Source: Pseudomonas triclosanedens
GTDB lineage: Bacteria; Pseudomonadota; Gammaproteobacteria; Pseudomonadales; Pseudomonadaceae
Assembly (NCBI RefSeq): GCF_026686735.1
Contig: NZ_CP113432.1
Coordinates: 3,523,001-3,587,000 of the forward strand
Length of the DNA stretch: 64,000 bases
Direction: 5' to 3'
This document shows positions 34,354-42,696 of the stretch, in pieces. Within the stretch, counting starts at the first letter, position 1. Every line of letters begins with the position of its first letter. Both the position numbers and the translations under genes were made by a program. The notes beneath the pieces are model-generated. The model searched no databases. It saw only the letters and a list, made by a program, of their open reading frames with translations, and was not told the origin of the DNA.

Positions 34354-34394
34354 TTTTCAACCCACCGGGTCCAATTCCCGGTGGCGGGAATTGG
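34354..34394 (+). promoter_or_regulatory. Pseudoknot leader before the 34422 gene
   Basis: After TTTTCAACCC comes stem 1, CCACCGGG (34362-34369)/CCCGGTGG (34377-34384). Its loop CCAATT (34371-34376) pairs with AATTGG (34389-34394), and both stems can extend by three pairs through the shared CCC. This is an H-type pseudoknot ending 18 nt before GGAGAG and the ATG, close enough to control ribosome access. Confidence 0.65.
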
Positions 34395-34421
34395 CTCCAT
34401 TATTCAATCTGGAGAGTTCCC

Positions 34422-35159
34422 ATGTCCCAGAAACCCAATCCCTTTCTTCGCGGCTACTGGAATCTGAAAATCGTCCGCACGCTGTGCATCAGCTATGACG
34501 ATGGAAGCCCGCATGTCTGGCGAAATATCCACGCGAGCCAAGAACACCTCTCCGACGAGGACCTGGTTTCATCCTCCTGCATCGTCACCAACGATTTCGC
34601 CGTGGTCAGCAATGACCGCGAAGCCGTGAGCGCCGAGGTGCTGGCCGAATGCGATGCCGGTGAAGGCGTCAGCGGCGAGGGCGTGATCGGTGCCGTGGTC
34701 TATGCCATTCATGGCAACGACTTCGACGGCCTCCCAGTCCACGTCGGCGACGCCTATTCGGCCGAGGCCGCGCGGGAAGTGGTGCAGCGCCTGAGTTTCG
34801 AGACCGGCTATTACAGCCGTTGCTGGGAAATCAGCCGTGAGCACATCACGGTCGATACTTGGCACTACCTCGCCAATCTGGCTGACCTCGCCACACCCGA
34901 GGCCTTTCTGTTCGTTGCGTTTCGGGTGCCGTACAGCCCGGCGATCGGCGTCAAGCTGATCTCCACGCCCTGGACGGATCAGAACCTGGAACACGCCGAG
35001 GGCATTACCGCCGAGCAGCTTCGGCAGGAGCACCGGAACAAGGGCATGCCGGACGACCTGGCGAACATCCTTGAACTGGCCGGCCAGGCCGATGTACGCA
35101 TCCTCATCCTCGATGCCGACGCACCCGCGCTGCTGGGCCTGCCGCTGGCCGAGCCCTAG
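34422..35159 (+). CDS. Conserved ICE protein (DUF5983-like), 245 aa
   Basis: Soluble protein. The opening KIVRTLCISYDDGSPHVWRNIHASQEHL and IHASQEHLSDEDL resemble what I recall of DUF5983, a family found on ICEs and plasmids; this is a weak recollection. TGGAGAG precedes the ATG. No catalytic motif is evident. Confidence 0.68.
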   Translation: MSQKPNPFLRGYWNLKIVRTLCISYDDGSPHVWRNIHASQEHLSDEDLVSSSCIVTNDFAVVSNDREAVSAEVLAECDAGEGVSGEGVIGAVVYAIHGNDFDGLPVHVGDAYSAEAAREVVQRLSFETGYYSRCWEISREHITVDTWHYLANLADLATPEAFLFVAFRVPYSPAIGVKLISTPWTDQNLEHAEGITAEQLRQEHRNKGMPDDLANILELAGQADVRILILDADAPALLGLPLAEP

Positions 35160-35253
35160 CAGCCGCACAACGCACCAGTCTTCCTCTTTGTCCGCCCATG
35201 CCAGCCCGTCTCCTCCAGGAGTCGGGCTGGTCCATTTTCATAGGAGCAACCTC

Positions 35254-35532
35254 ATGTTCCCCGACCTCATCTCGCGCGCACCGGACTTCGAGCACCAGCT
35301 CGGAGCCTGCCTCAACGCCATGAGCCAGGACGACGCCATCGGCCAGATCCTGGTATTCGAGCGCACGCACGGCGCGCTGCACATGCGCCATATCGCCAGC
35401 ACCGACCTGGCGGACACCGACATTGACGACTACGAAATGGTCGTGTTCGACGGTGGCAACACCAGCGGCGACACGTGGAAGCATGTCTTCTTCCCGCGTC
35501 AGCGCGAGCACTACTTCGTGTACCAAGCCTGA
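35254..35532 (+). CDS. Small conserved ICE protein, 92 aa
   Basis: 92 aa with ILVFERTHGALHMRHIASTD in the middle and no recognised domain. Its leader has a nested hairpin, CCAGCCCG/CGGGCTGG enclosing CTCC/GGAG (about 35202-35231), 20 nt before TAGGAG and the ATG. A strong terminator follows. It is the last backbone gene before the inserted cargo. Confidence 0.68.
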   Translation: MFPDLISRAPDFEHQLGACLNAMSQDDAIGQILVFERTHGALHMRHIASTDLADTDIDDYEMVVFDGGNTSGDTWKHVFFPRQREHYFVYQA

Positions 35533-35539
35533 CCCTACC

Positions 35540-35563
35540 AGCCCCTTTCGAGGGGCTTTTTTT
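35540..35563 (+). terminator. Rho-independent terminator, left edge of cargo
   Basis: AGCCCC-TTTCG-GGGGCT hairpin followed by seven T. It ends the 35254 gene. The cargo operon is convergent, with its stop codon 2 bp further on. Confidence 0.88.
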
Positions 35564-35564
35564 G

Positions 35565-36812
35565 CTATCGGGCAAGACGCTTCAACGCGATCGCCCCGCC
35601 AAGCATTACGGCACCTGCAAGGCCGAATCCGAGCACCGGCGACACTCCCGTCCACACCATTCCCACAATGGCGCTCGACAGGAACTTGGCTGCGCCGTTG
35701 ACCGTGCCTAATGCCCCATAGCTCATCGCCAGCGTGTCGGACGCAACCATGTCCGCCGTCACGGTCGATTCCAGTGCCTCTTGCACGGCGACATACAGCC
35801 CCGCAATCACGAAGATCGCAGCGAGTAGCGGCAGACTGGCCGTGCCAGTCCAAAACGCCAGCGCCGCCAGCACGGCGGTCGCCGCGCCCAGCATGTACCC
35901 GGCGACCAGTAGCGGCAGCGAGCCGATGCGATCCGCCCAGGCACCGATCGGATACGACGCCAGCACTTGCACGACATTGCGGCCGACATAGAGCAGTCCG
36001 GCAATTTGGGCCGCGCGCACAACTCCCATCGAGGGCGTCAGCAACTGCGTGGCGGCCAGAATCAGCAGGCTATGCGAGAAGTCGCCCAGGCCGAACAAAC
36101 CGACCGCGCCAAGATAACGCTTGAATCGTGCAGGCAGTTCGCGCAGCGCGCCAAAGAAGCGCAAGCCGGGATTGGGCGACTGCTGCGGGTCGTTGACCAA
36201 CGCGAGGAAGGCCAACACGGCCAGCGCCCCCGGAATCACGGACAGCCAGAGCACCAGCCGGAACGGGCTGGCCGTGTCGCCCCAATGCAGCGTTTGCGCC
36301 CAGCCCAACACGGCCACACCCAGCAAAGGCCCGATGACGGCACCGACCGTATCGGCGGCACGGTGGAAACCGAAGGCGCGGCCGCGGGTTTCCGACGACA
36401 CCGCCTGAATGACGATGGCGTCGCGCAACGGCCCACGTAGTCCCTTGCCGAACCAGGACACCAGCCGTCCAAGCAGCAGCAGCGGCCAGCCTGCCGCCAG
36501 CGCGATGAACGCCTGGCCGATGGGCGTGAGCGCATAGCCGACCAGCACCAGCGCCTTGCGATGGCCGAGCTTGTCGGCAACATAGCCCGACACCATCTTG
36601 GTGAAGCTCGCTACGGCGTCGGCGGCTCCCTCGATCAATCCAAGCGCCGCAGCCGGCACGCCCAGCACGGCGAGGAAACCGGGCAGAATCACGGTCGTCG
36701 TTTCATAGCAGAAATCGCCGAGCGCACTGGTGATGCCGGCACCGGCCACCGTGCGGTTGAGCCAGCGCGGCGTGGTGCCGGCAGTTGCTTCGTCAGGTTG
36801 AGCATCGGGCAT
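35565..36812 (-). CDS. Major facilitator superfamily transporter
   Basis: 415-aa inner-membrane transporter with about 12 hydrophobic segments. The loop 2-3 motif reads VSGYVADKLGHRKALVLVG, which is MFS motif A, and a second RGRAFGFHRAADTVGAVIGP segment follows. The start at 36812 is preferred over an in-frame ATG 66 bases earlier because it gives a normal MFS N-terminus. It is the last gene of a minus-strand operon behind a ChrB-like regulator and an EEP-family protein, and so may export the toxic ion or compound sensed there. The substrate cannot be read from sequence. Confidence 0.88.
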   Translation of the reverse strand: MPDAQPDEATAGTTPRWLNRTVAGAGITSALGDFCYETTTVILPGFLAVLGVPAAALGLIEGAADAVASFTKMVSGYVADKLGHRKALVLVGYALTPIGQAFIALAAGWPLLLLGRLVSWFGKGLRGPLRDAIVIQAVSSETRGRAFGFHRAADTVGAVIGPLLGVAVLGWAQTLHWGDTASPFRLVLWLSVIPGALAVLAFLALVNDPQQSPNPGLRFFGALRELPARFKRYLGAVGLFGLGDFSHSLLILAATQLLTPSMGVVRAAQIAGLLYVGRNVVQVLASYPIGAWADRIGSLPLLVAGYMLGAATAVLAALAFWTGTASLPLLAAIFVIAGLYVAVQEALESTVTADMVASDTLAMSYGALGTVNGAAKFLSSAIVGMVWTGVSPVLGFGLAGAVMLGGAIALKRLAR

Positions 36813-36893
36813 GGAGCAAGCCTCTCGGTCATTGCGGGGCCGAAGGCGCAGGCGCGCGGCCAAGGTCGGTGGCAGCATGGATGGCGCTTCGCA

Positions 36894-37700
36894 TCAGGGC
36901 AGATCGAAGCGCGCCAGCACCGGGTAGTGATCGGAAGCCGTATCGGTGATAGGCGTGCGCAGCACTTCGTAATGCTGCGCGGTACGGGCCAGCGCCGCGG
37001 ATGCAAGTAGGTAATCGCAGCGCATCGTGGCGAACTCGGCGGCGCGGTAGGCCGCCGTCGGCACGGTCGGCGTCGCCGCACCGCCGAGGTGATGGCCTAC
37101 ATCGACCCAACCGGCTGCTTCGAGATGCGCGAGCACGCTGCGGTCGATGCCCTGTAGATCATCGGCCAGATAGCGCCCACGGTGATGGGATGCGAGTGCG
37201 GGCCAGTCGGCCGGTTCGGGATCATGCGGCGATGCGGAATTGAAGTCGCCCGTGATGAGCGTCAGTTTGTCCGGCGCAGCCTGTACCGCCAGATAAGCCG
37301 CCTCGCGCCGGCGCACGTCGGGGCCATTGGGACACAAGTGCGCGCTGATGAAGGTCACGGGCATCTCGACACCCGGCACAGCGACGCGCAGCGTTGCCAG
37401 CGCATGATGAAAATGCGCGCCGTCCACCTCGAAGGCCAGCGGACGCAGCGGCGCGCGGATGAAGATGGCGAGGTTCTGACCCGTGCGTGGCGCGACTGCC
37501 AAGAAGCCACGCATGCCGATGGCGTTCTCTAGCGCGTGCAACCAGGCGCCGCCGTTGGCGTCGAAGCCCTTGGCCTCTTGCATCAGGAACACATCGGGGC
37601 GCACTTCGTTGATGAGGCCAATCTGCGCCTGGGCGCGCTCGTCGTTCGCGCCATCGCGACCGGCGAATAAGGTGTTGTAGGTCAGGACAGTCAGCGACAT
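36894..37700 (-). CDS. Endonuclease/exonuclease/phosphatase family protein
   Basis: 268 aa. It carries the motifs of the EEP fold: TYNTLF (Asn) at residue ~7, FLMQEA (catalytic Glu) at ~38, SAHL at ~118, ITGDFNS (Asp/Asn) at ~149, MRCDYLL at ~228 and the C-terminal SDHYPV (Asp-His) at ~256. All catalytic residues are present, so it should be an active metal-dependent phosphodiesterase or nuclease. No signal peptide. It lies 15 bp after the chrB-like gene and before the MFS gene; a role in DNA repair after oxidative damage is one possibility. Confidence 0.88.
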   Translation of the reverse strand: MSLTVLTYNTLFAGRDGANDERAQAQIGLINEVRPDVFLMQEAKGFDANGGAWLHALENAIGMRGFLAVAPRTGQNLAIFIRAPLRPLAFEVDGAHFHHALATLRVAVPGVEMPVTFISAHLCPNGPDVRRREAAYLAVQAAPDKLTLITGDFNSASPHDPEPADWPALASHHRGRYLADDLQGIDRSVLAHLEAAGWVDVGHHLGGAATPTVPTAAYRAAEFATMRCDYLLASAALARTAQHYEVLRTPITDTASDHYPVLARFDLP

Positions 37701-37715
37701 GCGTAGCTCCTTGAA

Positions 37716-38258
37716 TCAGCGGTTTTCGTCATGGGCCTCGAACACGCGCTGGGCGTAGGCGTCGAGCAGCGCCTCGCATTGCGCCAGGCGATCGGTCGCC
37801 TCGGCGGCGCGCGTGCCGACGTAGAAATCGAGCTTGCGGATCTTCTCCAGCCAGGTCTGGAGCTTCTTCAGATCGACGTCGTTTTCTTCCAGCTCGGCGT
37901 AGGTGAAGTGCTTCGCGGCCGTCTCTTTCGCAATCTCGGCCTCGAAGTCGCTGCACTTGTCGATGAACTCGACGTATTCCTCGTCGCGATCGGCCTTGAA
38001 ACGCCCAACCACCTTGTCTTCCTGCGCCTTATCCAGCGCGACGGTTTCGAGCAACACCGATTCGCCCGCCATTTCGTCGATCTCGTTCTCGATGATCTTG
38101 AGGCGGCGCGTGTGATCGTCGTTTTTCGGCAGTAGGCAGACGCCGTTCTGAAGATAGACGGCACCCATGCCCTTGAGCTTGCGCCAGAGGGCGATGCGTT
38201 TTTTCGCCGGTTCGGCGGGTACCTTGTAGGTTAGTAGCAGCCAGTTTTGTGCTTTCAT
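37716..38258 (-). CDS. ChrB N-terminal-domain protein (chromate-type sensor)
   Basis: 180 aa from the ATG at 38258. It begins KAQNWLLLTYKVPAEPAKKRI, the characteristic start of ChrB, followed by LWRKLKGMGAVYLQNGVCLLP. ChrB regulates chromate-resistance operons. Here only the N-terminal domain is present; the usual C-terminal half of long ChrB proteins is absent and helical charged sequence follows instead. The typical partner chrA (chromate transporter) is absent; an MFS gene follows. The promoter (separate entry) places the transcript start at or next to the ATG. Confidence 0.82.
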   Translation of the reverse strand: MKAQNWLLLTYKVPAEPAKKRIALWRKLKGMGAVYLQNGVCLLPKNDDHTRRLKIIENEIDEMAGESVLLETVALDKAQEDKVVGRFKADRDEEYVEFIDKCSDFEAEIAKETAAKHFTYAELEENDVDLKKLQTWLEKIRKLDFYVGTRAAEATDRLAQCEALLDAYAQRVFEAHDENR

Positions 38259-38265
38259 CCGTACA

Positions 38266-38307
38266 ATCATAACGAAACGACCGTAACATAGCAACAGCCG
38301 TAACATT
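38266..38307 (-). promoter_or_regulatory. Promoter and direct repeats of the chrB-like operon
   Basis: On the minus strand: -35 TTGCTA (38294-38289), 17-bp spacer, -10 TATGAT (38271-38266), then seven bases to the ATG at 38258. The transcript would start at the ATG itself, without a leader or Shine-Dalgarno. ATGTTACGG occurs twice, 17 bp apart (ending about 38298 and 38281), overlapping the -35 and spacer. This suits binding of a repressor, probably the ChrB-like protein. Confidence 0.6.
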
Positions 38308-39178
38308 TTTAATGTTCATATTGTTTTTGCATCCCGGTGTGCCGCCGGCGGGTTCGCGGGCTACGCCCCGCGCCTCGTGTCGAGTCGCGGCCATCCGGCT
38401 TTGGCCCCTGACGCCTTCGGCCCATGCGGGCCTGTGCGCTTCGCTTGCCAACGGCGCGGCTGAAGCGCGAGGTGTTCGCTCGCGTGTTCAACGTGCCTGT
38501 CGCCGACAAGCAGCCGTGCGTGCTCGTCGAACCCGGCGTGACCGAGCAGTTGCAGTCGATGGTCACACACTGATCGCGCGGCAACATCCGGCGCGTTGTC
38601 CCGGTTCTGCGAGGCGACGCACTTCGTTCTGCGGCATCGGGAGTGATCGCCCGCACGGCCACCGCTGTCCTCCAGGGGTAAAAGTCCGCGGGCGTTGTCA
38701 ACCCAACCGGCGCTGGTTAATATCTCTCGCATCACGCGGAGATGGCATTCCTCCTCTAACCGCCGTCGTTTTATATGCGGCTGATGATGCCTACAGGTCC
38801 CTGATCCTCCAGGGCTGTGGGTTTCTTTTGCGTCCGCAGACTGTGATCGGGTCGTTCGGTTTCTTCCGTACACGATCACATGTCATATCTATCGAACAAC
38901 AAACCTCACGAACGACCATCCTGTGGCAGTAGGCGACTGGGCCTGCTTGATTTTTCGGGTCTAACAGACGCAGGTACTGCCGCGACCTGCCACAGATATG
39001 CCCAGGCGCAGACGGCCCGCCGTGGTGCCAATGCCATGCGGTGGCATCCCATACCGAACAGCATCTGCCTACCGTTTCTGACTGAACCCAGGAATGCGGC
39101 CAACGGCTGCGCACCAGCTACTGATTGTGAGGAAGTCACCTGGCCCGAAGTCTTGCTGCGGAACCCTTGGAGGTTCAG
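38308..39178. other. Intergenic region with gene remnants
   Basis: About 870 bp without a credible intact gene. Around 38455-38574 a plus-strand frame reads as a plausible C-terminus, ending VADKQPCVLVEPGVTEQ... and a stop at 38572, but it has no start in frame. It looks like the tail of a gene broken during cargo insertion. From about 38720 on the base composition is more AT-rich, with no feature that I recognise. Confidence 0.45.
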
Positions 39179-39526
39179 ATGACAGCCAAGCGCAAGGCCG
39201 GCAAGACGCCGCCGCGGATTGATGCCGCAATGCAGGTGGCCATAGAACAGCACACGAAGTTGGTGTTCAGGGTAGTGCTGATGTGGCTAGGCTGGGTCGG
39301 CGTCAATCTTGTGGCTTGGGCGTTCTGGCTGCATGGTCAGGACTATCAGCGACTGCGGATCATCGGGGCGGGCACTTTGGCGTTTTGGCTGGCGTTCACG
39401 GGTTTCGTGTGGACACAGATCATCCATGCACTGATCGAGTACCGAAAGCTGCAAAGAATCAAGCGACTTCTGAAGGAGATGATCGAGCAAGAAGACGGTA
39501 GCGTTGATAAGTCGGATTGGAAGTGA
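39179..39526 (+). CDS. Small two-span membrane protein
   Basis: 115 aa. It has a basic N-terminus (TAKRKAGKTPPRID) and two predicted membrane helices (LVFRVVLMWLGWVGVNLVAW, then IIGAGTLAFWLAFTGFVWTQ), followed by a basic-then-acidic cytoplasmic tail. GGAGG lies 7 bases before the ATG at 39179, so the in-frame ATG 12 bases earlier is unlikely. Function unknown. Confidence 0.7.
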   Translation: MTAKRKAGKTPPRIDAAMQVAIEQHTKLVFRVVLMWLGWVGVNLVAWAFWLHGQDYQRLRIIGAGTLAFWLAFTGFVWTQIIHALIEYRKLQRIKRLLKEMIEQEDGSVDKSDWK

Positions 39527-39607
39527 GGCTTGACCTGTTCCTATGCTGCCCGCGCTGACTTCACTTTCTGCGCTACGTGGTGGCACCTACTTGAATACAC
39601 CTAAAAA

Positions 39608-40702
39608 ATGCACTCCATGACGCGCACAGGAAGACTTTCCAGATGGGCTTTGCTGGTCACGGCGCTAGCAACAGCCATCGTCATTGCGACGCGCCACGCT
39701 GTACTGCAAGGGCTGGTATTCCCGGTGCTGCTCGCAACGATTGTGGCCGCGGTACTCGCTGCCGTGCATCACGCCCAGGTCGTCGCCAGCCGCGTAGGCC
39801 CCATCCTGGGAACCCTGATTCTGGCATTGAGCGTCACGGTCGTGGAAGCGGGCTTTGTGGTTTCGGTGATGACCTATGCAAGCTCCGCAGCATTGACACT
39901 CGCACGCGACACGGTGTTTTCATCGCTGATGTTGTGCTGCAACGGCATGTTGGGGCTCGCGCTGCTGGTAAGCACGCGGCGCGAGGAAATAGTGCGGTTC
40001 GATGCTTTCATCTCGGGTTCGGCCTTTGCGACGGTCGCAACGGTCGCGACTCTCACTATGGTCTTGCCTTCATTCACTCGCAGCGGGCCAGGCCCCCAAT
40101 TCAACGGTGCGCAACTCGCGTTCGCGTCCACTGCGGCAGCAGTTCTGTACGTGTTGCACGCGGCCAAATCGACCGCCTGGCTGCACGAATACGTCCACGT
40201 CGAGCGCACCGCTTCGGCATTGACACTAGAGGCGCATAAGCCGTCCAGGCTGACGGCTATCGTCAGCTCGGCCTTGCTTCTCGTGACGCTGGTGACGATT
40301 TTTTACGGAAGCGAGACGCTTGCGCCGCTCATCGAAAAGTCGATCCGAGAAGCGCACTTGCCGTCATCGTCGATCGGCGTGCTGATCGCAATGATCGTTG
40401 CTTTGCCCGAAACCTTGACGGCGGCTAGGGCTGCGCACGCCGGCCAGGTTCAAGTTAGTTTCAACATCGCGCTCGGTTCGGCGATGGCCAGCATCGGCCT
40501 GACCATTCCTGTCGTCGCCGTTGCTTCGGCGATATTGCATGCCCCGCTGACACTCGGCCTGGAATCCAAGGAGATGGTGCTGCTGGTGCTGACCACCGTA
40601 GTCGGCATCGTGACGGTGGTGTCTGGCCGCGCCTCGGTATTGCGCGGCTCGCTTCACCTGACGATCTGCGCCGCATACATATTCCTGGCCTTCGTGCCGT
40701 AG
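39608..40702 (+). CDS. ChaA-like Ca2+(Na+)/H+ antiporter
   Basis: 364-aa membrane protein with about 11 hydrophobic segments and the two inverted alpha repeats of the CaCA family: LILALSVTVVEAGFVV near residue 78 and AMIVALPETLTAARAA near 263 followed by FNIALGSAMASIGLTIP. ChaA exports calcium, sodium or potassium in exchange for protons. The ATG at 39608 has a poor ribosome site; one nine bases later is an alternative. It is part of the inserted cargo and less GC-rich than the backbone. Confidence 0.85.
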   Translation: MHSMTRTGRLSRWALLVTALATAIVIATRHAVLQGLVFPVLLATIVAAVLAAVHHAQVVASRVGPILGTLILALSVTVVEAGFVVSVMTYASSAALTLARDTVFSSLMLCCNGMLGLALLVSTRREEIVRFDAFISGSAFATVATVATLTMVLPSFTRSGPGPQFNGAQLAFASTAAAVLYVLHAAKSTAWLHEYVHVERTASALTLEAHKPSRLTAIVSSALLLVTLVTIFYGSETLAPLIEKSIREAHLPSSSIGVLIAMIVALPETLTAARAAHAGQVQVSFNIALGSAMASIGLTIPVVAVASAILHAPLTLGLESKEMVLLVLTTVVGIVTVVSGRASVLRGSLHLTICAAYIFLAFVP

Positions 40703-40895
40703 TCTGGATCGGACCTCCGTTCCTACCTTTGTTGCGGGGTCAAACTACTGAGTGAAATCGTTCTGCACGAAAAGGACACCCCACTTTTCGATCCCCTAAG
40801 ACAACCAATACGAACTTTCATATTGAACCTAAAAAACAAGGTTGCCGCCCCCTAATCTCCCTCCCATAATTTACTTAATTCACCAAGGAAAAAAC

Positions 40896-41636
40896 ATGAG
40901 CAAGATCGAAAAGAAAGTCGCAATCGTCACAGGTGCCTCGCGCGGCATCGGTCGCGAAGTTGCTCTGCGCCTAGCCAAAGATGGTTTCGCTGTCGTCGTG
41001 AACTTTGCAGGCAGCGCCAGCAAGGCAGATGAAGTCGTTCGACTGATCGAGTCTGCCGGCGGTAAGGCACTCGCCGTTCAAGGAGATGTCAGTGATTCGG
41101 CGTCGATGGAGGCGCTTTTTGATAAGACGCAAGATCAATTTGGGCATGTGGATGTCGTCGTCCATAGCGCCGGCGTCATGGCGCTGTCCAAGATCGCCGA
41201 CCAAGACTTGACTGCCTTCGATAAGGTCATCAACACCAATCTGCGCGGGACGTTCATCGTCCTCGGCCTGGCGGCCAAGCGGGTCAATGCTGGCGGCCGC
41301 ATCGTCACCTTCTCGACCAGCGTGATTGCGAAATCGTTTCCCGGCTATGGTGCTTACATCGCATCCAAGGCAGGCGCCGAGGGCTTGATGCACGTCCTGG
41401 CTAACGAACTTCGTGGACGCAACATTGCCGTCAATGCAGTCGCACCTGGCCCGGTCGCCACGGAACTGTTCTTGGCTGACAAGACGCAGGAAGAAATCGA
41501 GCGCCTTTCCAAGGTGCCACCACTGGAGCGTCTCGGCCAGCCCGAAGACATTGCCAATCTGGTGTCCTTCCTGGCCGGGCCTGAAGGCGGTTGGGTCAAC
41601 GGACAGGTCATTCGCTCCAACGGCGGTTTCGCTTGA
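40896..41636 (+). CDS. Short-chain dehydrogenase/reductase
   Basis: 246-aa classical SDR: nucleotide-binding TGASRGIG at 12-19, VVHSAG (usual NAG) near 87, catalytic Ser in FSTSV near 141, catalytic YIASK near 153, and the PGPVATEL segment near 186. It resembles 3-oxoacyl-(acyl-carrier) or glucose-type NAD(P)-dependent reductases; the substrate is unknown. The ATG at 40896 follows AAGGA. The promoter region 40710-40895 is AT-rich. A truncated second SDR follows directly. Confidence 0.9.
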   Translation: MSKIEKKVAIVTGASRGIGREVALRLAKDGFAVVVNFAGSASKADEVVRLIESAGGKALAVQGDVSDSASMEALFDKTQDQFGHVDVVVHSAGVMALSKIADQDLTAFDKVINTNLRGTFIVLGLAAKRVNAGGRIVTFSTSVIAKSFPGYGAYIASKAGAEGLMHVLANELRGRNIAVNAVAPGPVATELFLADKTQEEIERLSKVPPLERLGQPEDIANLVSFLAGPEGGWVNGQVIRSNGGFA

Positions 41637-41653
41637 AACACAAGGCGAAACAG

Positions 41654-41743
41654 ATGTCCAAGATCATCTTGATTACCTGCGCGTCGAGCGGTTTCGGCGC
41701 GATGGCTGCGCGCGAGCTTGTACGCCGAGGGCATGTCGTCTAG
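41654..41743 (+). pseudogene. Truncated SDR remnant at cargo edge
   Basis: Reads MSKIILITCASSGFGAMAA and on to GHVV, the N-terminal Rossmann motif of another short-chain dehydrogenase (TxASSGFG), then a stop after 29 codons. The rest is missing and ICE backbone sequence follows, so it marks the right edge of the inserted cargo. Confidence 0.75.
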
Positions 41744-41910
41744 GCGGGCTTGCTGTTCCCTTCACCGTATCACGGCGTTCTCGCCGTCAAGGGCGGCGCG
41801 CGCTTAGGCGCGCTGGCGTCCTGGCGGCCGTCTGCAACCCCTGACTGCTTGCGCTGCGCCGTGCTGGCGACGGTTCCGGGCAATTCCGCCCGAGCAACCG
41901 GAGCACGATC

Positions 41911-42417
41911 ATGTCGCAACTCTCCCTCTCTCTCGACACCCCGCTGATGGTGCGCGATGGGCGTGGACGCTATCGGCCGGCGGACGCCGACCAGATTCTG
42001 GAAGCCGCGCGCCAGGTCATCGACCAGAAGATGCAGCGCGGTGCATCGTTCAGTTCGCCGGCGGCGGTCAAGGACTACCTGCGCGCCAAGCTGGCCGGTT
42101 TCGAGCACGAAGTCTTTGCCGTGCTGTTTCTCGATACGCGCCATCGGCTGATCGACTACGTGGAGATGTTTCACGGCACGATCGACGCGGCCGAGGTGCA
42201 TCCGCGCGAGGTGGTGAAACAGGCGCTGCGGCTCAATGCGGCGGCGGTCATCGTCTCGCACAACCATCCGAGCGGGAACCCCGAGGCGAGCGCAGCCGAC
42301 AAGGCGATGACTGCGCAGCTTCGACAGGCGCTGGCGCTGGTGGACGTTCGCACGCTGGATCACATCATCGTCGCGGGGAGCCGCACCATGTCATTCGCCG
42401 AACGCGGCCTGCTTTGA
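41911..42417 (+). CDS. radC: RadC-like JAB-domain protein
   Basis: 168 aa. This is the JAMM/MPN domain of the RadC family with the metal-binding pattern: Glu in VEMFHGTIDAAEVHPREV near residue 85, then HNHPSGNPEASAAD near 116. The helix-hairpin-helix part of chromosomal RadC is absent, as is normal for ICE-borne copies. The role is not established, despite the old DNA-repair name. Its leader has hairpins ACGGCG/CGCCGT and GGCGCGC/GCGCGCT-type arms near 41770-41825. Confidence 0.9.
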   Translation: MSQLSLSLDTPLMVRDGRGRYRPADADQILEAARQVIDQKMQRGASFSSPAAVKDYLRAKLAGFEHEVFAVLFLDTRHRLIDYVEMFHGTIDAAEVHPREVVKQALRLNAAAVIVSHNHPSGNPEASAADKAMTAQLRQALALVDVRTLDHIIVAGSRTMSFAERGLL

Positions 42418-42422
42418 TCTTT

Positions 42423-42443
42423 GAGGGCTTCGGCCCCCTTTTT
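42423..42443 (+). terminator. Rho-independent terminator after radC
   Basis: GGGC-TTCG-GCCC hairpin with stable tetraloop, followed by CCTTTTTC. Confidence 0.8.
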
Positions 42444-42557
42444 CTTGCCCGCAGCGCAGGAAACCGGGTGCGGCGAAGTGCCGTTTCATGCGGGCGAGTA
42501 GCCCAGCCCTGGGCCACCCTTGCGCCATGTTCGTCGGCGTTGCCGACACATGCCCAG

Positions 42558-42661
42558 GCAGCCAAGACCTTCGAGGCTGCAAGCACTGGAAACCGTGCTG
42601 GTCGTTTCTTCCTACGGACGCACCGCGTCCATCCACCCACAGGGGACCTCTCCCTTGTGGG
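42558..42661 (+). promoter_or_regulatory. Structured RNA leader, copy 3
   Basis: GCAGCC/GGCTGC (42558/42575), AGCAC/GTGCT (42582/42595) and GGACGC/GCGTCC (42616/42625) repeat the three-hairpin plan with changed bases. The recurrent TCCATCCACCC follows at 42628 and a stem CCCACAGGG/CCCTTGTGGG (42636/42652). CAAGGAG and the ATG at 42697 come next. GACACATGCC just upstream of hairpin 1 is shared with copies 2 and 4. Confidence 0.62.
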
Positions 42662-42696
42662 CGGGGAATCCCTTGTTCTTCCTCAAGGAGATTCCC

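Noticed and set aside
35565..41743. Cargo considered as a transposon
   Set aside because: No transposase, inverted terminal repeats or target duplication could be seen at either edge.
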